A stretch of DNA of 5,258 nucleotides, taken from Thermoflexibacter sp. (GTDB taxonomy: Bacteria; Bacteroidota; Bacteroidia; Cytophagales; Thermoflexibacteraceae). Position 1 is the stretch's first letter; each line of letters opens with the position of its first letter. Below, in pieces: positions 1-5,258 of this stretch. The notes below the pieces were generated by a model. It was not told the DNA's origin, made no database searches, and saw only the letters and a list, made by a program, of their open reading frames with translations. A program made the translations under genes and the position numbers. The DNA lies in contig JALOMS010000391.1 in NCBI GenBank assembly GCA_025455345.1, positions 1 through 5,258 on the forward strand, read 5' to 3'.

Positions 1-200
1 GGGCAAACTTACTTGGCTTACCTGTTGCTTACTATCTCATAGATAAGTGGTTAGCAGATTTTTCTTATAAAACAGAAATTTCTTGGTGGCTTTTTGGAGT
101 AGCAGGGATTTCTGCAATCTTAATTACCTTGTTTACAGTGAGTTGGCAGAGTATCAAAGCGGCAGTGGCGAATCCTGTGAAGAGTTTGCGGAGTGAATGA
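1..200 (+). CDS. FtsX-like ABC transporter permease, C-terminal end (5' truncated by window)
   Basis: The reading frame is open from base 3 and ends at TGA 198-200, giving the last 65 residues of a protein that starts outside the window. They contain the end of one membrane helix, the segment AYYLIDKWLADFSY, a final hydrophobic helix (about SWWLFGVAGISAILITLFTV) and the tail WQSIKAAVANPVKSLRSE. This matches the C-terminus of the next gene at 46 of 65 residues by hand count, with the last 14 residues identical, so it is a paralogue in the same tandem array. It would be the last part of the second FtsX domain, in the inner membrane. Family assignment rests on that similarity; substrate and full length are not visible. 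Confidence 0.9.
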   Translation, partial: ANLLGLPVAYYLIDKWLADFSYKTEISWWLFGVAGISAILITLFTVSWQSIKAAVANPVKSLRSE

Positions 201-208
201 TTTTTACT

Positions 209-236
209 GGTTCAAGGCTAAGCCTTGAATCTTTTT
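209..236 (+). terminator. Candidate intrinsic terminator (hairpin A plus T-run) after permease 1
   Basis: TTCAAGGC (211-218) pairs perfectly with GCCTTGAA (222-229) around the loop TAA. The stem can extend by a G-T wobble and G209-C231, and is followed by TCTTTTT (230-236). It begins about 10 bases after the TGA of permease 1. On the minus strand no equivalent T-run follows, so it would act on rightward transcription. It may terminate or attenuate readthrough into permease 2. Because the hairpin is also part of a repeated element, termination may be a secondary use. Confidence 0.55.
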
Positions 237-237
237 A

Positions 238-260
238 GGTGCAAGCGTTACGCTTGCACC
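238..260. other. Hairpin B, copy 1 (10-bp perfect stem)
   Basis: GGTGCAAGCG (238-247) and CGCTTGCACC (251-260) form a perfect 10-bp stem with loop TTA. No T-run follows on either strand, so it is not a terminator. It is identical in the second gap at 2799-2821. Confidence 0.85.
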
Positions 261-264
261 AGTA

Positions 265-284
265 GGAATGATGAATTTCATTCC
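265..284. other. Hairpin C, copy 1 (7-bp stem)
   Basis: GGAATGA (265-271) pairs with TCATTCC (278-284) around a 6-base loop. On the minus strand it is immediately preceded by CTGG, as are the other two hairpins when read in their own orientation. This supports a shared element design. The T at 272 and one inserted A distinguish it from copy 2. Confidence 0.65.
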
Positions 285-320
285 AGATTCCAGATTTTTA
301 AATTTCTAATTAATAAAACT

Positions 321-2735
321 ATGATAAAGAATTACTTAAAAATTGCTCTTCGTAGCTTCGCAAAGAAAAAAATGTACTCTCTCATCAATCTTTTAGGCTT
401 AGTATTGGGCATTTCCTTATTTTTCTTGATTGCTATTTGGGTAAAGGAGGAATTTAGTTATGACGCTTTTGTGCCTAATCAGGAGCGCGTATTCCGATTG
501 GAAACTACTACGATTTCGCCTGACGGTAGCAACATGGAAATGTCAAGTGTGGGCTGGCCTGTGGGGGAGGTACTCAAAAATCAGTATCCCGAAGTAGAAA
601 AACTCACTTATTTGAAGTCTTGGGGGGCTTTTATGGTAAAGAATCAAGATATGTATATCAATGAAAACGTACTCATGGCAGATGAGCATTTTTTTGATAT
701 ACTTGGTTATAATTTGGAAAATGGAAACGCAAAAGAAGCTCTCAAATTGCCGTATAGTGTAGTGATTAGTAGGCAGTTAGCTTCTAAATATTTTGGGAAG
801 GAAAATCCTGTGGGAAAGGTACTAATGGTCAACGATACAGTGCCTTACAAAATTACAGGCGTACTACAAGAATTACCCAAAAACTCACATCTAAAATTTG
901 ATGGATTAGTTTCATTTTCAACGCTTTGTGCAATGTTCCCAGAAGATTGCAAGTATGAATATACAGATGGCTGGTTTGACATCAACGTTTACAACTATGT
1001 ATTGCTAAAAGAAGGAATAGACAAAAAGGCGTTTTCTTTGAAAATCAAGGATTTAGTTTCTAATCTTGGAAAAGAAGCCGTCAAGAAAACAGGCTTTGAT
1101 AGCAAGTTAAACCTGCGCCCTATTGCCGATATTTATCTACATTCGGGCATGAGTACCGCCAAAGGAACGGTAGGAAGCATGAAATCTGTTTATTTCTTTG
1201 CGGCAATTGGTATTTTTATTTTGCTCATTGCCTGCCTCAATTTCATCAATTTAGCAACGGCGAGGGCAATGGACAGAGCAAAAGAAGTGGGGATACGAAA
1301 AGTGTTAGGCGTAAAACGCAACGCTTTGATTTTCCAATTTTTAACAGAGGCTTTGGTGGCGTGTATAGGAGCAGGTTTGCTAAGTTTGCTTGTCATGGTC
1401 TATACTTTGCCTTATTTTAATGAGTTTTCAGGAAAAGATTTTACCTTTCAAGAATTATTCTCTACTACCAACCTCCTCTTATTCACTTGTTTGCTCGTCA
1501 TTTTATCTTTCTTAACGGGTTTTTATCCTGCGTTGGTCTTATCTAATTATCAAGCAATTACGGTATTAAAAGGAAGATTTACACACTCCTCCAAGGGTAT
1601 TTTGTTAAGGAAAGGATTAGTAACAGTCCAATTTATTATTTCTATTACATTAATAATCAGTACATTACTTGCAATTCAGCAAATGAAATTTATGCAATCT
1701 CAACCTTTGGGATTTGACAAGGAAAACATGGTGATTATAGACATGAATGAGTTGCCTTGGGCATTGCGACACGAAAAAGTCCAAGCTTTGAAAGGGGAAT
1801 TACTGAAAAAAAGCAATATTAGTCGAGTTTCTGCTTCTACGGCTATCCCAGGGAGAGTGGGCTGGCAAGGGCAATTTGCATACGCCGATGGCAACACACA
1901 AGGGCAAGGATTGGTTGTAGAGCATATACCTGTGGATTACGATTATGTAAAGACGGTGGGTTTACAGTTGGTAACTGGTCGTGATTTTGTCCCCAATAGC
2001 AAGGCAGATGAGGGCAGTTCTTTCCTAATTAATGAAGAAGCGGTAAAGGTTTTTGGTTGGCAAACGCCTGAAAATGCAATAGATAAAAAGTTAGCAGTAT
2101 CAGGGCAAAATGGAAAGGTGATAGGAGTTTTAAAAAACTACCATCAGCATGGATTGCAAGAAAAAATCAATCCTGTTGTTATCAATGTTGCGAACTACAT
2201 CAACCTTGTGGCATTGCGCTACGAAGGCAAAAACACAAATGAAGTAGTAGCCCACATCAAACAGTCTTGGGAAAAGGTGTTTGCAGGGTTCTCCTTGACT
2301 TACAGATTTTTAGACGAGGATTTTCAAAGGCAATATGCCCAAGAGGAAAAATTGAACAAAGCATTTCTTTTCTCTGCATTTTTGGCGATAGGAATTGCGT
2401 GTTTGGGTTTGCTGGGCTTAATAACTTATACCGCAGAGCAAAGGGTAAAGGAAATTGGCGTTCGCAAAGTATTGGGCGCAAGCGTATTACAAATCACCAC
2501 CTTACTTTCCAAAGACTTTTTAAAGTTAGTTATGATTGCCTTTGCGATTGCTTCTCCAATTGCTTATTACTTCATGGACAAGTGGTTAGCCGATTTTGCA
2601 TATAGAATTACGATAAGTTGGTGGATATTTGCAGTGGCTGGACTTTCTGCTGTACTAATAGCCTTAATAACAGTGGGTTGGCAGAGTATCAAAGCGGCAG
2701 TAGCGAATCCTGTGAAGAGTTTGCGGAGTGAGTAA
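321..2735 (+). CDS. MacB/FtsX-like ABC transporter permease, complete (804 aa)
   Basis: This is the membrane subunit of an ABC transporter of the type-VII (MacB/LolCE/FtsX) group, placed in the inner membrane. Membrane segments are seen at about residues 19-41, 290-312, 343-365, 384-405, 432-453, 682-704, 732-752 and 768-787. Large extracytoplasmic parts lie between about 42-289 and 454-681. The first resembles a MacB periplasmic core domain (KYFGKENPVGKVL, 156-168). The FtsX core motif occurs twice, KEVGIRKVLG at 321-330 and KEIGVRKVLGA at 710-720, so two FtsX domains are fused. GVLKNYHQHGLQEKINP (602-618) is typical of the second periplasmic domain in Bacteroidota members. ATG 321 was chosen because MIKNYLKIALRSF is the family start and the next gene begins the same way. 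An in-frame TTG at 225 lies inside the intergenic repeat. No Shine-Dalgarno is evident. There is no nucleotide-binding domain, so a separate ATPase is required. Substrate is unknown. Confidence 0.95.
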   Translation: MIKNYLKIALRSFAKKKMYSLINLLGLVLGISLFFLIAIWVKEEFSYDAFVPNQERVFRLETTTISPDGSNMEMSSVGWPVGEVLKNQYPEVEKLTYLKSWGAFMVKNQDMYINENVLMADEHFFDILGYNLENGNAKEALKLPYSVVISRQLASKYFGKENPVGKVLMVNDTVPYKITGVLQELPKNSHLKFDGLVSFSTLCAMFPEDCKYEYTDGWFDINVYNYVLLKEGIDKKAFSLKIKDLVSNLGKEAVKKTGFDSKLNLRPIADIYLHSGMSTAKGTVGSMKSVYFFAAIGIFILLIACLNFINLATARAMDRAKEVGIRKVLGVKRNALIFQFLTEALVACIGAGLLSLLVMVYTLPYFNEFSGKDFTFQELFSTTNLLLFTCLLVILSFLTGFYPALVLSNYQAITVLKGRFTHSSKGILLRKGLVTVQFIISITLIISTLLAIQQMKFMQSQPLGFDKENMVIIDMNELPWALRHEKVQALKGELLKKSNISRVSASTAIPGRVGWQGQFAYADGNTQGQGLVVEHIPVDYDYVKTVGLQLVTGRDFVPNSKADEGSSFLINEEAVKVFGWQTPENAIDKKLAVSGQNGKVIGVLKNYHQHGLQEKINPVVINVANYINLVALRYEGKNTNEVVAHIKQSWEKVFAGFSLTYRFLDEDFQRQYAQEEKLNKAFLFSAFLAIGIACLGLLGLITYTAEQRVKEIGVRKVLGASVLQITTLLSKDFLKLVMIAFAIASPIAYYFMDKWLADFAYRITISWWIFAVAGLSAVLIALITVGWQSIKAAVANPVKSLRSE
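2463..2726 (+). repeat. Homogenised 3' coding block, copy in permease 2
   Basis: This stretch encodes residues 715-802 of permease 2 (from RKVLGA to SLR). It aligns without gaps to 4995-5258 of permease 3 with 23 differences in 264 bases by hand count (about 91% identity). Most differences are synonymous. Upstream of the block the two genes are far more diverged. It suggests exchange between paralogues. Confidence 0.85.
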
Positions 2736-2754
2736 CATACGCTTTTAGCGTGTG
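2736..2754. other. Extra hairpin D directly after the permease 2 stop
   Basis: CATACGCT (2736-2743) pairs with AGCGTGTG (2747-2754) around TTT, giving 8 pairs with one G-T wobble. It starts at the first base after TAA and is absent from the first gap, where only two bases separate the stop from the repeat. No T-run follows directly, so a classical terminator is unlikely. It could be an mRNA 3'-end stabiliser or an additional repeat module. Confidence 0.6.
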
Positions 2755-2769
2755 AGGGAGTATTTTACT

Positions 2770-2797
2770 GGTTCAAGGCTTAGCCTTGAATCTTTTT
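2770..2797 (+). terminator. Candidate intrinsic terminator (hairpin A plus T-run) after permease 2
   Basis: TTCAAGGC (2772-2779) and GCCTTGAA (2783-2790) pair around TTA, followed by TCTTTTT (2791-2797). It lies about 35 bases after the permease 2 stop. It has the same design as the one after permease 1, which suggests that each permease could be transcribed separately or attenuated between genes. Confidence 0.55.
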
Positions 2798-2798
2798 C

Positions 2799-2821
2799 GG
2801 TGCAAGCGTTACGCTTGCACC
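2799..2821. other. Hairpin B, copy 2 (10-bp perfect stem)
   Basis: GGTGCAAGCG (2799-2808) and CGCTTGCACC (2812-2821) form a perfect stem with loop TTA, identical to copy 1. There is no T-run on either side that would make it a terminator. Confidence 0.85.
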
Positions 2822-2825
2822 AGTA

Positions 2826-2846
2826 GGAAATGAGGAATTTCATTCC
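2826..2846. other. Hairpin C, copy 2 (stem with one bulged A)
   Basis: GG-A-AATGA (2826-2833) pairs with TCATTCC (2840-2846) when one A is bulged. The arms otherwise equal those at 265-284. The stem is weaker than hairpins A and B. Confidence 0.55.
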
Positions 2847-2882
2847 AGATTCCAGATTTATAATTTTTAATTTATTAAAACT

Positions 2883-5258
2883 ATGATAAAAAATTACTTA
2901 AAAATCGCATTTCGCAATTTTCAGAGAAATCGTATCTTCTCGTTCATTAATACCTTGGGTTTTTCCATAGGGCTTTCAGTCTGCCTGCTCATGGTATTGT
3001 TTGTGCAGGACGAACTAAGTTATGATAACTTTCATCAGAAAGCAGACCGCATTGCGCTTTTCAAGCAGTATGAGGCAGGGCTGGGCAGTGGAGGTGGCTT
3101 TACGCCCTTGCTCAAATCAGAAATTGGTCAGGTAGAGCAAGTTACAAGGCTGGTGAAGCACCGACCTTTGGTAGCAGTGGAAGGGAAGGCGTATTATGAA
3201 AATGAATTTTATTTTGCTGATAGCACTTTTTTCCAACTTTTTGACTTCCAACTCTTGCAAGGCAATCCTCAAACCGCACTCTCAGGAGTAGAAAATGTAA
3301 TTATCTCTGAAAAAATAGCTCAAAAATATTTTGGGAACGAAAATCCAATTGGCAAAGTGCTGAAATGTGATAATAAGTTTGATTTGACGGTGGTAGGTTT
3401 GCTCAAAAATGTACCTACTAATTCCCACATAGACATAGACTTTTTGTGTAGCTTCCAAAAAAGTGAAGCAATGCTTGGGCAAAAATTAGATAGCTATTGG
3501 GATTACAAATCACTGACTTATGTTTTATTTTCAGAAAATACAGATTTACAAGCAGTTAGTGCTAAACTTGAAAGCGTGAGAGCAAAAACCCAAGACCAAA
3601 ACAGCAGTGTTTGGAAGTTGGGCTTTGTGCCGTTGAGAGAAATTTACTTAAAAGCACCCTTAGACGACCGCACCAAAGCGGCAAAAGCGATTGAAAATGT
3701 GTATATTTTCTCAGCAGTTGCCTTTTTTGTTTTGCTATTGGCGTGTTTCAACTACATCAATTTGTCCTCTGCGCGCTCCACACTAAGGGGTAAGGAGGTA
3801 GGCGTGCGGAAGGTATTAGGCGCGAAACGACAGCAGATTTTTTGGCAATTTATGGTTGAGTCCGCCATTTTTACCTTCGGAGGTACATTGCTTGCCCTGC
3901 TCATTGCTTATTTTGCCTTACCTTTTCTAAATCAGTTTGTAGAAAAACAACTTTCTTTTGCCTCTTTCTTTTCTACTGTTTATTTTATCTTCTTTGTAGG
4001 AATAATCTTACTAATTACCCTATTTACAGGCACTTATCCTTCTTTGCTCTTATCTTCTTTCCATGCAACAGAAGTGCTGAAAAACAAACTTTTCAGGGGT
4101 GCAAACAATACTTTTTTCCGCCAAAGTTTGGTAGTGCTTCAATTTGCGCTATCTATTGCTATTTTAGTTTCTACACTGCTGATATTGAATCAATTATACT
4201 TTATTCAGAACAAAAATTTAGGTTATGACAGGTCGCAAGTGATGACGCTTACCTTGCAAGGTGAAGCAAGCCCTACTCAAAAAGAAACACTAAAACGGCA
4301 AATACAAGGGCTTTCTTTTGTGCAATCTGTTACACTTTCTGCGCTGTTTGCGGGCGAGGGAATGTTCCAAAATAAGTTAGTGGAAAGCTATGTTCCCAAA
4401 GGCAAAGATTTAAGTTATGGTTTTAATATGATAGATACAGATTTTCTTAAAACTATGAATATCAAATTGATAGAAGGAAAAAATTTTACTGAAACGCAAA
4501 AACCTGAACAAAATCTATTTATCATCAACCAAAGCATGGTAGATTTCTTAGCATGGGAAAATGGAGCATTGGGCAAAGAAATTGGCTATTATTCTTACCA
4601 ATATACGCCCGAAGGCGGCTACAAAGAAGTTCCTATACGTGGGCAAGTGGTGGGTGTAGTTGCTGATTATCACCAGAGTAGCTTGAAAACTAAGATTATG
4701 CCTATGCTTTTGCAACTGAACAGTGGCAATGAAAATAAATTGTCTATCAAAATAGAGAAAGGCAAAGCGCAAGAAGCAGTCAGTGAAGTAGAGCAAATTT
4801 GGAAGGCAAACTTCCCCGACCGTCCCATAGAATACAGTTTTTTGGATAAAAATTTTGATGCTAACTTTAAGAAAGAAACCATGACTGCAAAAGTATTGGG
4901 CTTGTTTTCAAGTTTGACTATTTTCATTTCTTGCTTGGGTTTATTTGGTTTAGTAAGTTTTTCCGCAGAGCGTAGAATCAAGGAAATAGGAATCCGCAAA
5001 GTATTGGGCGCAAGCGTATTACAAATCACTACCTTACTTTCCAAAGACTTTTTAAAGTTGGTTATGGTTGCTTTCGTGATTGCTTCTCCAATCGCTTACT
5101 ACTTCATGGACAAGTGGTTAGCAGATTTTGCGTATAGAATTACGATAAGTTGGTGGATTTTTGCAGTAGCGGGAGTTTCTGTGGTGCTAATTGCTTTAAT
5201 TACAGTGAGTTGGCAGAGTATCAAAGCGGCAGTGGCAAATCCTGTGAAGAGTTTGCGG
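2883..5258 (+). CDS. MacB/FtsX-like ABC transporter permease, 3' end cut by window (792 codons seen)
   Basis: The frame is open from ATG 2883 to the last base with no stop. It ends in ANPVKSLR, whereas the other two genes continue SE-stop, so probably only three codons are missing (expected about 794 residues). It is a paralogue of permease 2 with the same layout. Membrane segments are at about residues 20-41, 272-294, 327-347, 365-390, 416-436, 671-693, 722-741 and 757-779. A MacB-like periplasmic domain carries KYFGNENPIGKVL (148-160), and the second periplasmic region carries GVVADYHQSSLKTKIMP (591-607). FtsX core motifs are KEVGVRKVLGA (304-314) and KEIGIRKVLGA (700-710). The first 50 residues are about half identical to permease 2, the middle is much less similar, and the last 88 codons are nearly the same. 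There is no ATPase domain, so it would need a partner encoded elsewhere. Start choice rests on the shared MIKNYLKIA opening. Substrate is unknown. Confidence 0.94.
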   Translation, partial: MIKNYLKIAFRNFQRNRIFSFINTLGFSIGLSVCLLMVLFVQDELSYDNFHQKADRIALFKQYEAGLGSGGGFTPLLKSEIGQVEQVTRLVKHRPLVAVEGKAYYENEFYFADSTFFQLFDFQLLQGNPQTALSGVENVIISEKIAQKYFGNENPIGKVLKCDNKFDLTVVGLLKNVPTNSHIDIDFLCSFQKSEAMLGQKLDSYWDYKSLTYVLFSENTDLQAVSAKLESVRAKTQDQNSSVWKLGFVPLREIYLKAPLDDRTKAAKAIENVYIFSAVAFFVLLLACFNYINLSSARSTLRGKEVGVRKVLGAKRQQIFWQFMVESAIFTFGGTLLALLIAYFALPFLNQFVEKQLSFASFFSTVYFIFFVGIILLITLFTGTYPSLLLSSFHATEVLKNKLFRGANNTFFRQSLVVLQFALSIAILVSTLLILNQLYFIQNKNLGYDRSQVMTLTLQGEASPTQKETLKRQIQGLSFVQSVTLSALFAGEGMFQNKLVESYVPKGKDLSYGFNMIDTDFLKTMNIKLIEGKNFTETQKPEQNLFIINQSMVDFLAWENGALGKEIGYYSYQYTPEGGYKEVPIRGQVVGVVADYHQSSLKTKIMPMLLQLNSGNENKLSIKIEKGKAQEAVSEVEQIWKANFPDRPIEYSFLDKNFDANFKKETMTAKVLGLFSSLTIFISCLGLFGLVSFSAERRIKEIGIRKVLGASVLQITTLLSKDFLKLVMVAFVIASPIAYYFMDKWLADFAYRITISWWIFAVAGVSVVLIALITVSWQSIKAAVANPVKSLR
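4995..5258 (+). repeat. Homogenised 3' coding block, copy in permease 3
   Basis: This is the counterpart of 2463-2726 at a constant offset of 2532 bases. It encodes residues 705-792. The first 36 bases of the block are identical to permease 2. The two proteins differ at 5 of 88 residues here, mostly conservative changes (I/V, A/V, L/V, G/S). Confidence 0.85.

Larger units (their letters stand above)
205..264. repeat. Core 60-nt unit with 7-bp terminal inverted repeats: two facing hairpins, copy 1
   Basis: The ends TACTGGT (205-211) and ACCAGTA (258-264) are perfect inverted repeats. The right half, reverse-complemented from 264 down to 240, aligns without gaps to 205-229 at 19 of 25 positions. 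The six mismatches are three compensated pairs: T212-A228 versus G257-C241, G217-C223 versus C252-G246, and C218-G222 versus G251-C247 (right arm read on the minus strand). This means hairpins A and B are two copies of one hairpin type in opposite orientation. A miniature or REP-like element is inferred. Confidence 0.8.
203..297. repeat. Structured intergenic repeat, copy 1 (three hairpins)
   Basis: This fills most of the 120-base gap between permeases 1 and 2. It contains, in order, hairpin A (209-231), hairpin B (238-260), hairpin C (265-284) and a doubled heptamer ATTCCAG (280-293). The second gap has the same block at 2764-2859. By hand alignment the two differ at 220 (A/T, loop of A), 237 (A/C, linker), 272 (T/G, loop of C) and by one A inserted after 268. 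Three of the four differences lie outside paired bases. The block is more conserved than the adjoining 3' coding ends, although it encodes nothing. It resembles a REP/BIME-type palindromic element; the name of any known family is not recognised. Confidence 0.9.
2766..2825. repeat. Core 60-nt unit with 7-bp terminal inverted repeats, copy 2
   Basis: TACTGGT (2766-2772) and ACCAGTA (2819-2825) bound a unit of exactly the same length as copy 1. All stem bases of the two facing hairpins are unchanged from copy 1. Only the centre of hairpin A (2781) and the linker base 2798 differ. Confidence 0.8.
2764..2859. repeat. Structured intergenic repeat, copy 2 (three hairpins)
   Basis: This is the second copy of the block at 203-297, in the 147-base gap between permeases 2 and 3. 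It holds hairpin A (2770-2792), hairpin B (2799-2821), hairpin C (2826-2846, with one bulged A in the left arm) and the doubled ATTCCAG heptamer (2842-2855). The loop of A is TTA here rather than TAA. The flanking starts are also alike (aaaactATGATAAA in both), so repeat, spacing and gene start form a conserved junction. Confidence 0.9.

Noticed and set aside
203..297. CRISPR array, tRNA or known riboswitch in the hairpin block
   Set aside because: There is no repeat-spacer periodicity, no cloverleaf, and no recognised aptamer core. The block is a set of simple stem-loops.
225..320. In-frame TTG extension of permease 2 by 32 codons
   Set aside because: The extension translates the intergenic hairpin repeat. 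The family start MIKNYLKIA begins at ATG 321, and the paralogue starts at the same motif.
201..320. Insertion sequence remnant
   Set aside because: No transposase fragment or target-site duplication is visible. The 7-bp terminal inverted repeats alone do not show transposition, so it is reported only as a REP-like element.
2267..2605. 112-codon open frame on + inside permease 2
   Set aside because: It overlaps a conserved FtsX domain in another frame, has no family resemblance and is a shadow of the real gene.
2859..2864. TATAAT as a -10 promoter element for permease 3
   Set aside because: No credible -35 lies at the right distance, the Bacteroidota TAnnTTTG type is not seen, and the first gap has no equivalent. 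In AT-rich DNA it may be chance.
4548..5044. Minus-strand open frames of 82 and 124 codons inside permease 3
   Set aside because: They lie antisense to conserved FtsX-domain coding sequence and show no recognisable protein features.

Overview
The window holds three co-directional genes of one family on the + strand: large two-FtsX-domain ABC transporter permeases of the MacB/FtsX-like type. They are the last 65 codons of a first gene, a complete 804-residue second gene, and a third gene that is intact for 792 codons and runs off the right edge, probably just short of its stop. The ~800-residue architecture, the MIKNYLKIA- start, the AT-rich sequence and the lack of a clear Shine-Dalgarno before either start all suggest a member of the Bacteroidota. 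A cytophagal-type lineage is possible but not proven.

Layout: 1-200 is the 3' end of permease 1; 201-320 is intergenic; 321-2735 is permease 2; 2736-2882 is intergenic; 2883-5258 is permease 3, without its stop. No ATPase, transposase, tRNA, rRNA or CRISPR array is present. Both gaps are filled by nearly the same structured repeat (203-297 and 2764-2859). By hand alignment the copies differ at only 3 substitutions and 1 indel over ~96 positions. Each copy carries three hairpins, the first followed by a T-run like an intrinsic terminator.

The most notable signal is in that repeat. Its core, 60 nt bounded by TACTGGT and ACCAGTA, consists of two related hairpins facing each other. When the right one is reverse-complemented it matches the left at 19 of 25 positions. 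All six mismatches fall into three compensated base pairs, as expected for descendants of one REP-like hairpin whose fold was kept. The second notable signal is that the last 88 codons shared by permeases 2 and 3 are ~91% identical at the DNA level, although the rest of the genes is strongly diverged. This suggests gene conversion or recombination across the tandem array.

The permeases probably sit in the inner membrane, each with two large periplasmic domains, and would need an ATPase encoded elsewhere. Their substrate cannot be read from the sequence.
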